Positions 10,501 through 17,430 of a stretch of 64,000 nt of DNA are shown piece by piece. The DNA lies in assembly GCF_014644295.1 (NCBI RefSeq), contig NZ_BMKK01000004.1, positions 434,001-498,000 on the forward strand, written 5' to 3'. How positions within the stretch are numbered: position 1 is the first letter of the stretch; the number at the start of each line of letters is the position of its first letter. A model generated the notes under the pieces. The model did no database searches, was not told where the DNA came from, and saw only the letters and a program-made list of their open reading frames with translations. The translations under genes and the position numbers were made by a program. This stretch comes from Emticicia aquatilis (GTDB taxonomy: Bacteria > Bacteroidota > Bacteroidia > Cytophagales > Spirosomataceae).

Positions 10501-11728
10501 ACTCGATATTTATACTTGGAAACACATTAACTTGAATACCTCCCGAAACATTATTTTTGCAAGAGTTAAAGTATTGTGTGTAAAAAGCGTTGGTAAGTTC
10601 ATAATAACCTGACTCTTTCGGATAATTAAACTTAACGTTTCTTTGTTGGTCGATAGATAACTTAATTTTTGAGTTAAGAAATAAGTCTAATTCATCGTAT
10701 TGAAAACCACTTGGAGTTTGTGAAGTATAGCCAGTAATTAAGAAGCTTTCTCCATATTTCACATTATACGTTCCAGATATTGAATGACTACCCACGTCTT
10801 TTACGACTATAGAAGTTGCTGCTTCAATATCTTTTTCCACAATTTTTACTTTTAATTCATAAGTATCCGAAAGTTGACTTGAAGGAATGTCAATAATCAA
10901 AGAAGAGTTTAATCGTGTAAAATCTGGGTTGGTAATTTGCCCATTAGAGTTTTTTAGTTGAAGTTGAAAATTAATTCCTGTCGATGGAAGTGGGTTTTCG
11001 GTAAGTAATTTCACAACACATTTGCTTCCTGCACAAACAGAATTAAACTCATCAGCATTGGCTATTCTAAATTTTTCGCTATTTACCTTTAAATTATATC
11101 CAAAAATATTATTTGTTGTCCCACAAAAATTACTGGCTTTTTTTATACCATAAACTCCTGTAGAATTTAAATTTTCATTATAACTGAATTGGCGAGTATC
11201 TCCATTACCTTGACTAAAATATTTTTTTCCTGATATCGTTTCAATATTTACATCAGTCACTGTATAAATTTTAAACGGTAATTCAACAATATCGCTCTTA
11301 TTATATATACCACTTTCTATTTGTGCCTTTTCAGCATATATATAAGAATATAATGGTTTTGAAAAGATAGTGATGTAATTATTATAAACAATAAGTGCTG
11401 GGGCTGTTGAGCGTATTTTTACATTTATATATTTATAATATTCAAACCAAGTGCCTGGATATGTAAATTTTATTTGATTATTTATAATTTCTACACTTTG
11501 AGTATGTAATAAAAAATTTCTACCATCTGTTGTATAAAACTCAATAAAAAATTGATTATTCGTGTCAAAAGTTCCTGAAGTTGTAACAGAAACAGTGGTA
11601 ACTGTATCAATACAAGTTTTTCTTATTTCGTCCCCTAAACTAATTTGCTGTGCATTTACACTAAAAAAAATACAATAAGTTAAAAGCAAATGAAGAGTTA
11701 ATATTCGTGTAAGAGTGCGTGCTATCAT
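7514..11728 (-). CDS. Large secreted multi-domain protein with C-terminal 3-coathanger-stack-like domain
   Basis: A 1404-residue protein with a Sec signal peptide (MIARTLTRILTLHLLL..., cleavage after ...SVNA near residue 26). The body has no enzymatic motif. It is built of repeated beta-rich, Ig-like units of roughly 90-110 residues, with recurrent sparse cysteines and words such as SGTYNVKYGES and SGIYRIEEGES. The last ~60 residues (KIKYKSGKSILLEPGF, FTAEMNGC) have the 3-coathanger-stack pattern common at the C-termini of secreted Cytophagales proteins. It is probably a surface or extracellular adhesion protein, an inference from architecture. It is a single transcription unit facing the aerotolerance operon and overlapping it by 4 bases. 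Confidence 0.8.
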   Translation of the reverse strand: MIARTLTRILTLHLLLTYCIFFSVNAQQISLGDEIRKTCIDTVTTVSVTTSGTFDTNNQFFIEFYTTDGRNFLLHTQSVEIINNQIKFTYPGTWFEYYKYINVKIRSTAPALIVYNNYITIFSKPLYSYIYAEKAQIESGIYNKSDIVELPFKIYTVTDVNIETISGKKYFSQGNGDTRQFSYNENLNSTGVYGIKKASNFCGTTNNIFGYNLKVNSEKFRIANADEFNSVCAGSKCVVKLLTENPLPSTGINFQLQLKNSNGQITNPDFTRLNSSLIIDIPSSQLSDTYELKVKIVEKDIEAATSIVVKDVGSHSISGTYNVKYGESFLITGYTSQTPSGFQYDELDLFLNSKIKLSIDQQRNVKFNYPKESGYYELTNAFYTQYFNSCKNNVSGGIQVNVFPSINIESISSTKFCKGQDIFVQVSSNQTLNQASSYKVRFGRYISTEPFSLRLSYSSSFEEVNATWVSANTIKFTIPTNSTISSLSYYYFSIVAYNPNLEGIIYNTPIQITEVPNLAFANSTYSISPSTFAVNYTTNCNDGWVKMSDGRTYPLEANTETGIENDGYIRSMTFQTGTYFPVNTWNQCGIGSVAGSFQVSNIDPSRTAVLLAPLLKPKICVGDTLWLDWTSNGSFSPTNKFFVEFGYPNPNIEIQVGKKYVVIPNTFKTYNGPVRIKSLYPEVFSFQRFVEISGIIENQFLSFGGWTNNDSVATNGYNPVMFYGYGGNFITSTNQIIKLDKPFYFTKDTSFVINQVSNGCYTEPFIKTLKVDYNPYILKFQKINVSCNNYKNTLRINYYVFGEIPNNFKVGVQFLNRQSGIWINCPISNYSSDEIWTDINTQNIPDNFCWIRFVRVDEQNNVLEILSGNFYITLKKYYPSRILSSTLGNNIVSESFPLNLELSITPQMPLLYYKFQNPAVFIGTNLIINKDEDFFIANAYDNCGFVNVPDTVKVKFAPQITGVNTYFIPCKNSTGLFNISYNTINEFPSGTILKFYFQNNEQKIYIGQTTQINGTFSSTIPVEVGSGVYNLGYETNTPSISKILVNNINYRERGEGRIISGTINKYTDDPFYIPFELKGGNGLYNITTNISQFISFPIFGLQPITINQDGYIIGTQTSAQSPTEITITNLNTGNYFCVSDVLPGKLSINYLPNTGRKIYANLSLTQNNIPIKCIGGETQIVNLETQGNFNSDNLFIPQISDAQGLNFTDVTFTKVNNEYMIRIPDNISAGVGYRIRFRSTSPIEYGASSNSNIIIKPRPQAILSGIYRIEEGESASITTSLSGFPPFNFGYNDGALFSNYFGSTLTRTVSPVDDTIYAINSISDKYCSGTSSGNVQVIINCASYKYLTTNPTENNVFKAQSLRSNTTINSNLKIKYKSGKSILLEPGFKVENNASFTAEMNGCN

Positions 11729-11784
11729 TTTATTCAGTTGAAGAATTATAGCAACTAATTAACACACAAAAAATGAATTATAAA

Positions 11785-11820
11785 AAAAATACTTTCGCCA
11801 TTTTAGACGAAAGTATTTTT
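11785..11820 (-). terminator. Rho-independent terminator of acs
   Basis: Perfect 13-bp arms (AAAAATACTTTCG and complement) with a 10-base loop begin 3 bp past the acs stop codon. Read on the minus strand the stem ends in a T-rich tract. It separates acs from the secreted-protein gene downstream. Confidence 0.8.
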
Positions 11821-11823
11821 ATA

Positions 11824-13725
11824 TCACTTCAAAGCCTCAGCTCCATTCTTAATATCTTCTACAACAGTTGGGTCGAGAAGTGTTGAAATATCACCCAAAT
11901 TTGAAGTTTCACCTTCGGCAATTTTACGCAAGATTCTTCGCATAATTTTACCCGAACGAGTTTTTGGTAAACCACTCACAAACTGAATTTTATCGGGTTT
12001 TGCAATTGGCCCAATCACACGAGAAACAGTTGCCAAAATATCTCGGCGAGTCAAATCTTCGTCGTGAATCATGCTTTCGCAGATAACATACGCATAAATA
12101 CCTTGTCCTTTGATGTCATGCGGATAACCCACAATCGCACTCTCAACTACTCCTGTGTGCATATTGATGGCATTTTCTACTTCGGCAGTCCCAATTCTAT
12201 GTCCCGAAACATTCAATACATCATCAACACGACCAGTGATTCTATAAAAACCATTTTCATCACGCATAGCACCATCCCCTGTGAAATATAGGTTGGGATA
12301 GGCTGAGAAATAATTGGTTCGGCAACGCTCGTGGTCGCCCCATGTTGTACGCAAAATTGATGGCCACGGGAATTTGATACATAAATTTCCACTGACGTTT
12401 CCACCCAAAATCTCATTTCCATTTTCATCAACCAACATCATTTGCACTCCTGGAAGCGGCAACGATGCCCAAGCTGGTTTTAATGGCGTAATTCCTGCCA
12501 AAGCCGAAATCATAATTCCACCCGTTTCGGTTTGCCACCAAGTATCCACAACTGGACATTTATCTTTACCAATATTTTTTGAATACCATTGCCAAGCCTC
12601 TTCGTTGATTGGCTCACCAACCGAACCTAAAACTTTGAGCGAACTTAAATCTTTTCCTTCTACATATTCCAAACCAAACCCCATCAAAGAGCGAATAGCA
12701 GTTGGAGCAGTATAAAGAATATTTACTTTGTGTTTTTCAACAATATCCCAGAAACGACCTGCGTCTGGGTAGGTTGGCACACCTTCAAACAATACCGAAA
12801 TTGCACCCGAAGCTAATGGGCCATAAACAATATATGAGTGCCCTGTAATCCAGCCAATATCAGCCGTGCAGAAATGAACCATTCCTGCTTTATATTGGAA
12901 AACATTTTGGAAAGTATATGCCGCATAAACCATGTAGCCACCACAAGTTTGCACCACGCCTTTTGGTTTACCAGTCGAACCCGAGGTATAAAGAATAAAA
13001 AGTGGGTCTTCTGAGTCCATTTCTTCGGCCGGACAATCGCTTGTTACGTGTTTTTCTTCTTCTTCCCACCACACATCACGGCCTTTAATCATACTTACTG
13101 GCGTGCGAGTACGTGTAGCAACAATCACTTTCTTCACCGATGGGCAACCAATCATGGCATCATCAACGGTATCTTTCATCGGAATAGCTTTGTTTCCACG
13201 CACTGCACCGTCAGTTGTTACAACTGCCACACATTGCGAATCATTGATACGGTCAGCAATGGAAGTTGCCGAGAAACCACCAAAAACTACTGAGTGAATC
13301 GCCCCGATTCTGGCACAAGCCAACACCGCAATCGATAATTCAGGAATCATTGGCATATATATACACACACGGTCGCCTTTTTTCACGCCATTACGCTTCA
13401 AAACATTAGCGAAGCGACAAACTCGCTCAAATAATTGACGGTATGTAAGTGTCACACTCTCTTCATTTGGGTCGTTTGGCTCCCAAATAATGGCAGGCTG
13501 ATTTGGTTTGTCTTTTACGTGGCGGTCAAGACAGTTTTCTGTAATATTGAGTTTTCCGCCCACAAACCACTCTACTTTTGGTTCGCTGAAATTCCAATTC
13601 AGCACTTTTCTCCATGGCTTTCTCCATTCAAAATTATTGGCTGCAATTTCGCCCCAAAAATCTTCGGGATTCTCTACGCTCTTCTTGTAAGCTTCTTCGT
13701 ATTCTTGGAAAGAGTTGATTTTCAT
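11824..13725 (-). CDS. acs: Acetate--CoA ligase (AMP-forming)
   Basis: A 633-residue acetyl-CoA synthetase, which converts acetate, ATP and CoA to acetyl-CoA through acetyl-AMP in the cytoplasm. Visible motifs are the P-loop-like YTSGSTGKPKG, VDTWWQTETGG carrying the Trp that limits acyl size, YFTGDGA, GRVDDVLNVSGHRIGTAEVE and the C-terminal KTRSGKIMRR with the lysine that is acetylated in this family. Length matches the family. The N-terminus (MKINSFQEYEEAYKKSVENP) aligns with PrpE of the same cluster, which supports the start. It is the last gene of the carboxylate locus and is separated from the acyltransferase by a 154-bp spacer containing a long inverted repeat, so it may have its own promoter. 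Confidence 0.96.
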   Translation of the reverse strand: MKINSFQEYEEAYKKSVENPEDFWGEIAANNFEWRKPWRKVLNWNFSEPKVEWFVGGKLNITENCLDRHVKDKPNQPAIIWEPNDPNEESVTLTYRQLFERVCRFANVLKRNGVKKGDRVCIYMPMIPELSIAVLACARIGAIHSVVFGGFSATSIADRINDSQCVAVVTTDGAVRGNKAIPMKDTVDDAMIGCPSVKKVIVATRTRTPVSMIKGRDVWWEEEEKHVTSDCPAEEMDSEDPLFILYTSGSTGKPKGVVQTCGGYMVYAAYTFQNVFQYKAGMVHFCTADIGWITGHSYIVYGPLASGAISVLFEGVPTYPDAGRFWDIVEKHKVNILYTAPTAIRSLMGFGLEYVEGKDLSSLKVLGSVGEPINEEAWQWYSKNIGKDKCPVVDTWWQTETGGIMISALAGITPLKPAWASLPLPGVQMMLVDENGNEILGGNVSGNLCIKFPWPSILRTTWGDHERCRTNYFSAYPNLYFTGDGAMRDENGFYRITGRVDDVLNVSGHRIGTAEVENAINMHTGVVESAIVGYPHDIKGQGIYAYVICESMIHDEDLTRRDILATVSRVIGPIAKPDKIQFVSGLPKTRSGKIMRRILRKIAEGETSNLGDISTLLDPTVVEDIKNGAEALK

Positions 13726-13790
13726 TTGAGGTAATATTAAAAAGTACTAAAATTGAATAAATGTATGTTTTTTTGATTGTGTACTCGTTA

Positions 13791-13876
13791 TTGGTTACTT
13801 GTAAACTGGGGAGATTGGTTACTGTCGGCTAACATAATTGTAACCAATCACCAGTTCTCTAATAACAAGTAACCAA
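13791..13876. repeat. Long imperfect inverted repeat in the acs upstream spacer
   Basis: The outer arms are TTGGTTACTTGT (13791-13802) and ACAAGTAACCAA (13865-13876). The inner parts pair again (ACTGG...GATTGGTTAC with GTAACCAATCACCAGT). Each arm contains the word TTGGTTAC twice. It begins 3 bp after the acyltransferase stop on the minus strand. It could terminate that transcript but has no T-run; see the findings on similar elements. Confidence 0.75.
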
Positions 13877-13879
13877 AAT

Positions 13880-14926
13880 CTACCCAGTAATCCAGCTACT
13901 TTTGGGTATTTTGCTTAAAATAAAAATGACTAAATAACAAATTATTGTTGTCAGAATAAACTGCGTTGCGATGCCAATACTTGGGTGAATCCATTTGAAA
14001 TTTATCTGAAACTGACGAGATAAAATTTTCATCGGAATCAAATGCATCAGATACATTCCGTAACTAAATTTATCTAATTGAGCGGTTAAAGTTGGTAAAA
14101 TCTCAATATTCAGTAAATTCTTAAAAGTCAGAAATGCTGAAATTGACATCAAAATAACCGACGGACTTAGATAGTCGAACAAACTTGATTCATAAGCCTT
14201 GTTATTGGATACAGTCGAGAAAAAAATTCCTACAAAAGTTATCAGCCAACTTATCAGAAAAACTGCTAATGAGATAAAACCTACTTTTCTTTGAGACAAA
14301 TTTATTTGAAGATTCCCCAGAAAATAGCCCAAAACAAAATATCCTAAATAACCCGAAAAGTATCGAATCTCAAAATTGCTTTTGATACCCAAAAACTTTT
14401 CAAAATATGGATAAACCGTACAGGCTATAAACCACATGATTAAGAAAAACTTTACTTCTTGGTCTGTCGCTTGCGTAATCCATCGACTAACAATTGGCGA
14501 AAATAGATAAAGCCCCAAAAGCATATAAACAAACCATAAATGCCCTGAGCCGCCAGCTCCACCAGTTAGTACTTTTTTTAGAATATCAAGCAACTCAAAC
14601 TTTGTTTTTTCGGCTGGAATGAGTCCAAAATAATTTCCCCAAAGCATAAAAATAATTGTCCAAAGTAAAAAAGGAATGAATATTCTGGAAAATCTTTTTG
14701 ATAAAAACTCTGTTAAATTTTTGTATTTTCCTAAGAGCAAATACCCCGAAAGCATCACAAAAACTGGCACAGCGAATCGACCGAAAGCATTTGAAGCATT
14801 GCAAATCCACCACCAACTATTGGGTATTTTCCCCATCAAGTAGATACCTCCTGCCGCACAATGAAGCATGATTACGGTTAGGGTTGCAAAAACTCTCAAA
14901 TTTGAAATCCAGATTACTTTGGGCAT
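13880..14926 (-). CDS. Acyltransferase family 3 (OafA/WecH-like) membrane protein
   Basis: A 348-residue integral membrane protein with about ten hydrophobic segments. It starts with WISNLRVFATLTVIMLHCAAGG, the family block in which the histidine near residue 22 is the presumed catalytic residue. The FGRFAVPVFVMLSGYLLLGK and GHLWFVYMLLGLYLFSPI blocks are also typical of acyltransferase_3. Members move acetyl or other acyl groups from a cytoplasmic donor onto surface sugars or lipids. The gene starts 3 bp after the prpE stop and is therefore cotranscribed with prpE. It might consume acyl-CoA made by the flanking synthetases, which is inference only. The acceptor is unknown. Confidence 0.88.
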   Translation of the reverse strand: MPKVIWISNLRVFATLTVIMLHCAAGGIYLMGKIPNSWWWICNASNAFGRFAVPVFVMLSGYLLLGKYKNLTEFLSKRFSRIFIPFLLWTIIFMLWGNYFGLIPAEKTKFELLDILKKVLTGGAGGSGHLWFVYMLLGLYLFSPIVSRWITQATDQEVKFFLIMWFIACTVYPYFEKFLGIKSNFEIRYFSGYLGYFVLGYFLGNLQINLSQRKVGFISLAVFLISWLITFVGIFFSTVSNNKAYESSLFDYLSPSVILMSISAFLTFKNLLNIEILPTLTAQLDKFSYGMYLMHLIPMKILSRQFQINFKWIHPSIGIATQFILTTIICYLVIFILSKIPKSSWITG

Positions 14927-14929
14927 TAT

Positions 14930-16846
14930 TTAGCTTGCTTGTTTTGCTTCAGACTGAAAAACTCCAATTTTTCTATTTCTGATACACTCTTCTATTTCTG
15001 TTAAAATATTTACATCATCTATCGTTGAAGGAACTGTAAATTGCTCACCATCAATGATTTGACGAATTGTTTTTCTTAAAATCTTACCCGAACGAGTTTT
15101 TGGTAAACGCTTCACAACAACGGCATTACGGAAAAATGCGACCGCCCCTATTTGCTCACGAATGAGTTGAACCAACTCATGTTCCATTTCATCTTGTGTA
15201 AAATCTGCTCCATCTTTCAGCACCACTAAACCAATTGGTCGCTGCCCTCGAAGTTCGTCAGTAATACCAACGACGGCACATTCGGCAACAGCCTTGTGAG
15301 AACCAACAATTTCTTCCATTTCACCAGTCGAGAGGCGATGCCCTGCGACATTGATTACATCATCAACCCGTCCCATGATGAAAACGTAGCCATCTTCATC
15401 AATGTAGCCACCATCTCCTGTGAGGTAATAACCGTCAAACTTATTGAGGTATGAAGTTATAAAACGCTCGTCATCATTCCAGAGCGTAGGTAAGCAACTT
15501 GGTGGAAGTGGCAATTTTATACACACATAACCTTCTTCATTTGCACCGAGTTGTTGACCATTTTCGCCCAAAACTTGCACATCAAAACCACAAACTGGCT
15601 TTGTTGCCGAACCTGCTTTCACAGGAAACCGTTCTACTCCCATCATATTAGCCACAATTCCCCAACCACTTTCGGTTTGCCACCAGTGGTCAATGATTGG
15701 CACTTGAGCTATTTGTTGAAGCCATTCGAGAGTTGGAGGGTCACAACGCTCACCAGCCACAAAGATAGACTTCAGTGAAGAAGTATCATATTTTGTTTTT
15801 AGTTTTGCTTCGGCATCTTCTTTTTTAATAGCTCTGAAAGCGGTCGGAGCGGTAAAGAAAACATTTACTTTGTGGTCTTCAATTACTCGCCAAAATGTTC
15901 CAGCATCGGGGTTTCGGACTGGTTTTCCTTCGAAAAATACGGTCGTACAACCATAAATCAGAGGTGCATAAACGATGTACGAATGCCCAACAACCCAGCC
16001 CACATCTGATGCTGCCCAAAAAACTTCATTGGGTTTCACATCATAAATATATTCCATCGAAAAATTTAGTGCTACCGCATGGCCGCCATTGTCTCTGACA
16101 ATTCCTTTTGGCTTTCCCGTAGTTCCCGAAGTATAAAGTACATAAAGTGGGTCAGTGGCATTGACTGCTACACAATCAACTGACTTTGAAGCATTTACAT
16201 AAGAAATAAAATCAATATCTCGGCCATCAACCATGCTTGCTTGAAGAATCGGTCTTTGAAAAATTAGGCAATTTGATACTTTATGTTCGGCTAAATGAAT
16301 GGCTTCGTCGAGCAGAGGTTTATACGGAATTACTTTATCGAACTCGATTCCGCAGGAGGCCGAAATGATTACATTCGGTCGAGCATCGTCGATTCTGATG
16401 GCGAGTTCGTGTGGAGCAAATCCACCGAAAACTACCGAGTGAACAGCTCCCAATCTCGCACAAGCCAGCATCGAAAATGCCGCCTCGGGAATCATAGGCA
16501 TATAAAGTACCACAGTATCGCCTTTGCATACGCCCAAAGTCTGTAAAGCCCCAGCAATTTTTGCAACTTCGGTTTGTACTTGGACATAGGAATATTTAAC
16601 GACCTTTTTTGTTGCTGCCGAATCGTAGATTATTGCGGTTTTATCTCCTCTACCTTGCTCAACGTGGTAATCAACCGCCAAGTAGCAAGAGTTCATCAAC
16701 CCACCTTCAAACCATCGGTAAAAACCATTTTTATCCTGCGAGAGAATCGTTTTTGGTTTTTCGTACCACGCTATTTTGTCAGCCTGCTCAGCCCAAAATG
16801 CTTCGGGTTGGTCAATGCTTCGCCTGTAAAATGAGTCATAGTTCAT
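14930..16846 (-). CDS. prpE: Propionyl-CoA synthetase (AMP-forming acyl-CoA ligase)
   Basis: A ~638-residue acyl-CoA synthetase of the Acs superfamily. PrpE-type blocks are RIDDARPNVIISASCGIE and YKPLLDEAIHLAEHK, the core motifs are YTSGTTGKPKG, DHWWQTESGWG, GRVDDVINVAGHRLSTGEME and KTRSGKILRK. It activates propionate, and possibly acetate, to the CoA thioester. I place the start at the ATG at 16846 (N-terminus MNYDSFYRRSIDQPEAFW) because it aligns with Acs and lies just downstream of a leader motif shared with the porin gene. The frame is open for another 33 codons, but those codons run through an inverted repeat and are not family-like. It is cotranscribed with the acyltransferase downstream. 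The receiver gene lies 123 bp upstream. Confidence 0.93.
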   Translation of the reverse strand: MNYDSFYRRSIDQPEAFWAEQADKIAWYEKPKTILSQDKNGFYRWFEGGLMNSCYLAVDYHVEQGRGDKTAIIYDSAATKKVVKYSYVQVQTEVAKIAGALQTLGVCKGDTVVLYMPMIPEAAFSMLACARLGAVHSVVFGGFAPHELAIRIDDARPNVIISASCGIEFDKVIPYKPLLDEAIHLAEHKVSNCLIFQRPILQASMVDGRDIDFISYVNASKSVDCVAVNATDPLYVLYTSGTTGKPKGIVRDNGGHAVALNFSMEYIYDVKPNEVFWAASDVGWVVGHSYIVYAPLIYGCTTVFFEGKPVRNPDAGTFWRVIEDHKVNVFFTAPTAFRAIKKEDAEAKLKTKYDTSSLKSIFVAGERCDPPTLEWLQQIAQVPIIDHWWQTESGWGIVANMMGVERFPVKAGSATKPVCGFDVQVLGENGQQLGANEEGYVCIKLPLPPSCLPTLWNDDERFITSYLNKFDGYYLTGDGGYIDEDGYVFIMGRVDDVINVAGHRLSTGEMEEIVGSHKAVAECAVVGITDELRGQRPIGLVVLKDGADFTQDEMEHELVQLIREQIGAVAFFRNAVVVKRLPKTRSGKILRKTIRQIIDGEQFTVPSTIDDVNILTEIEECIRNRKIGVFQSEAKQAS

Positions 16847-16848
16847 TA

Positions 16849-16871
16849 CTTTTATTATAGTTTTGTTGTAC
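16849..16871 (-). promoter_or_regulatory. Leader motif shared with the porin gene
   Basis: A 23-bp segment that ends 2 bp before the prpE ATG matches the segment at 23868-23890, just before the porin ATG, at 22 of 23 bases. Its core on the plus strand is GTTTTGTTGTAC preceded by CTTTTATTAT. Read on the coding strand it is A-rich, so it may be a translation-enhancing leader, a regulator site, or both. Confidence 0.65.
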
Positions 16872-16884
16872 ATTTTTAATTTTG

Positions 16885-16958
16885 AATGATAGAATGAGCG
16901 AATGAATGAATTAATATATCTGGAGAATAATATTCTATCATTCACTCATTCTATCATT
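16885..16958. repeat. Inverted repeat between prpE and the receiver gene
   Basis: Arms of 21 bp (16885-16905 and 16938-16958) pair at 20 positions. They are built from the words GAATGA and GATAGAATGA. The spacer is 32 bp. It lies in the prpE upstream region, 10 bp after the receiver stop codon, and overlaps the spurious N-terminal extension of the prpE frame. It could act as a terminator or attenuator between the sensor operon and prpE. Confidence 0.75.
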
Positions 16959-16968
16959 GAGGCATTAA

Positions 16969-17358
16969 TTAGCTTACTACCCCCGAAGCCATCATATTAA
17001 TTTTCTTCACCAAATCACGGGTTGAAAATGGTTTCGGGATATACAAATCAGCTCCTACGCTATATCCTTTTTCAATATCTGCTTCTTTGCTTTTGGCACT
17101 CAAGAAAACCACTTTCGTTTCTTTGGTGTCATTTCCTCCTTTGATAAATCGACAAACTTCATAACCATCGACTTTGGGCATCATGATATCGAGCAAGACG
17201 ATTTTTGGATGCTCTCTTTTGATAATGTCAAACGCTTCTTCCCCATCTCGGGCAATAAAGACAATAAAACCTTCTTTTTTCATCAGAAACTCCAACGAAA
17301 GCAAGATATTTGGCTCATCATCAACGATTAATACTTTTATGTTCTTTTGGATATTCAT
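16969..17358 (-). CDS. Receiver-only response regulator
   Basis: A 129-residue protein that is a single CheY-like receiver domain. The acidic pocket is IVDDEPN, the phosphoacceptor Asp is at position 57 in VLLDIMMPK, the conserved Ser lies in VVFLSAK, and the Lys is in YIPKPFS. No DNA-binding or enzymatic output domain follows. It lies 72 bp downstream of the SSF-histidine kinase gene on the same strand and is the obvious phosphorylation partner. In the CrbS/CrbR acetate systems of gamma-proteobacteria the regulator carries a LuxR-type DNA-binding domain. Here the output must be another protein or a phosphorelay. Confidence 0.93.
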   Translation of the reverse strand: MNIQKNIKVLIVDDEPNILLSLEFLMKKEGFIVFIARDGEEAFDIIKREHPKIVLLDIMMPKVDGYEVCRFIKGGNDTKETKVVFLSAKSKEADIEKGYSVGADLYIPKPFSTRDLVKKINMMASGVVS

Positions 17359-17430
17359 TGTCGTAAATCTTGTTGTATCAGATTTTAATTTATTTTTTGC
17401 TTAGAAATCCTTTCTTTGTCCTACACTTTA

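Noticed and set aside
12064-13734. Several frames opposite acs
   Set aside because: They lack family motifs and lie inside a gene with complete Acs motifs on the other strand.
16846-16945. 33-codon N-terminal extension of PrpE
   Set aside because: The extra codons run through one arm of an inverted repeat and through the leader motif shared with the porin gene. The protein aligns with Acs only from the ATG at 16846.
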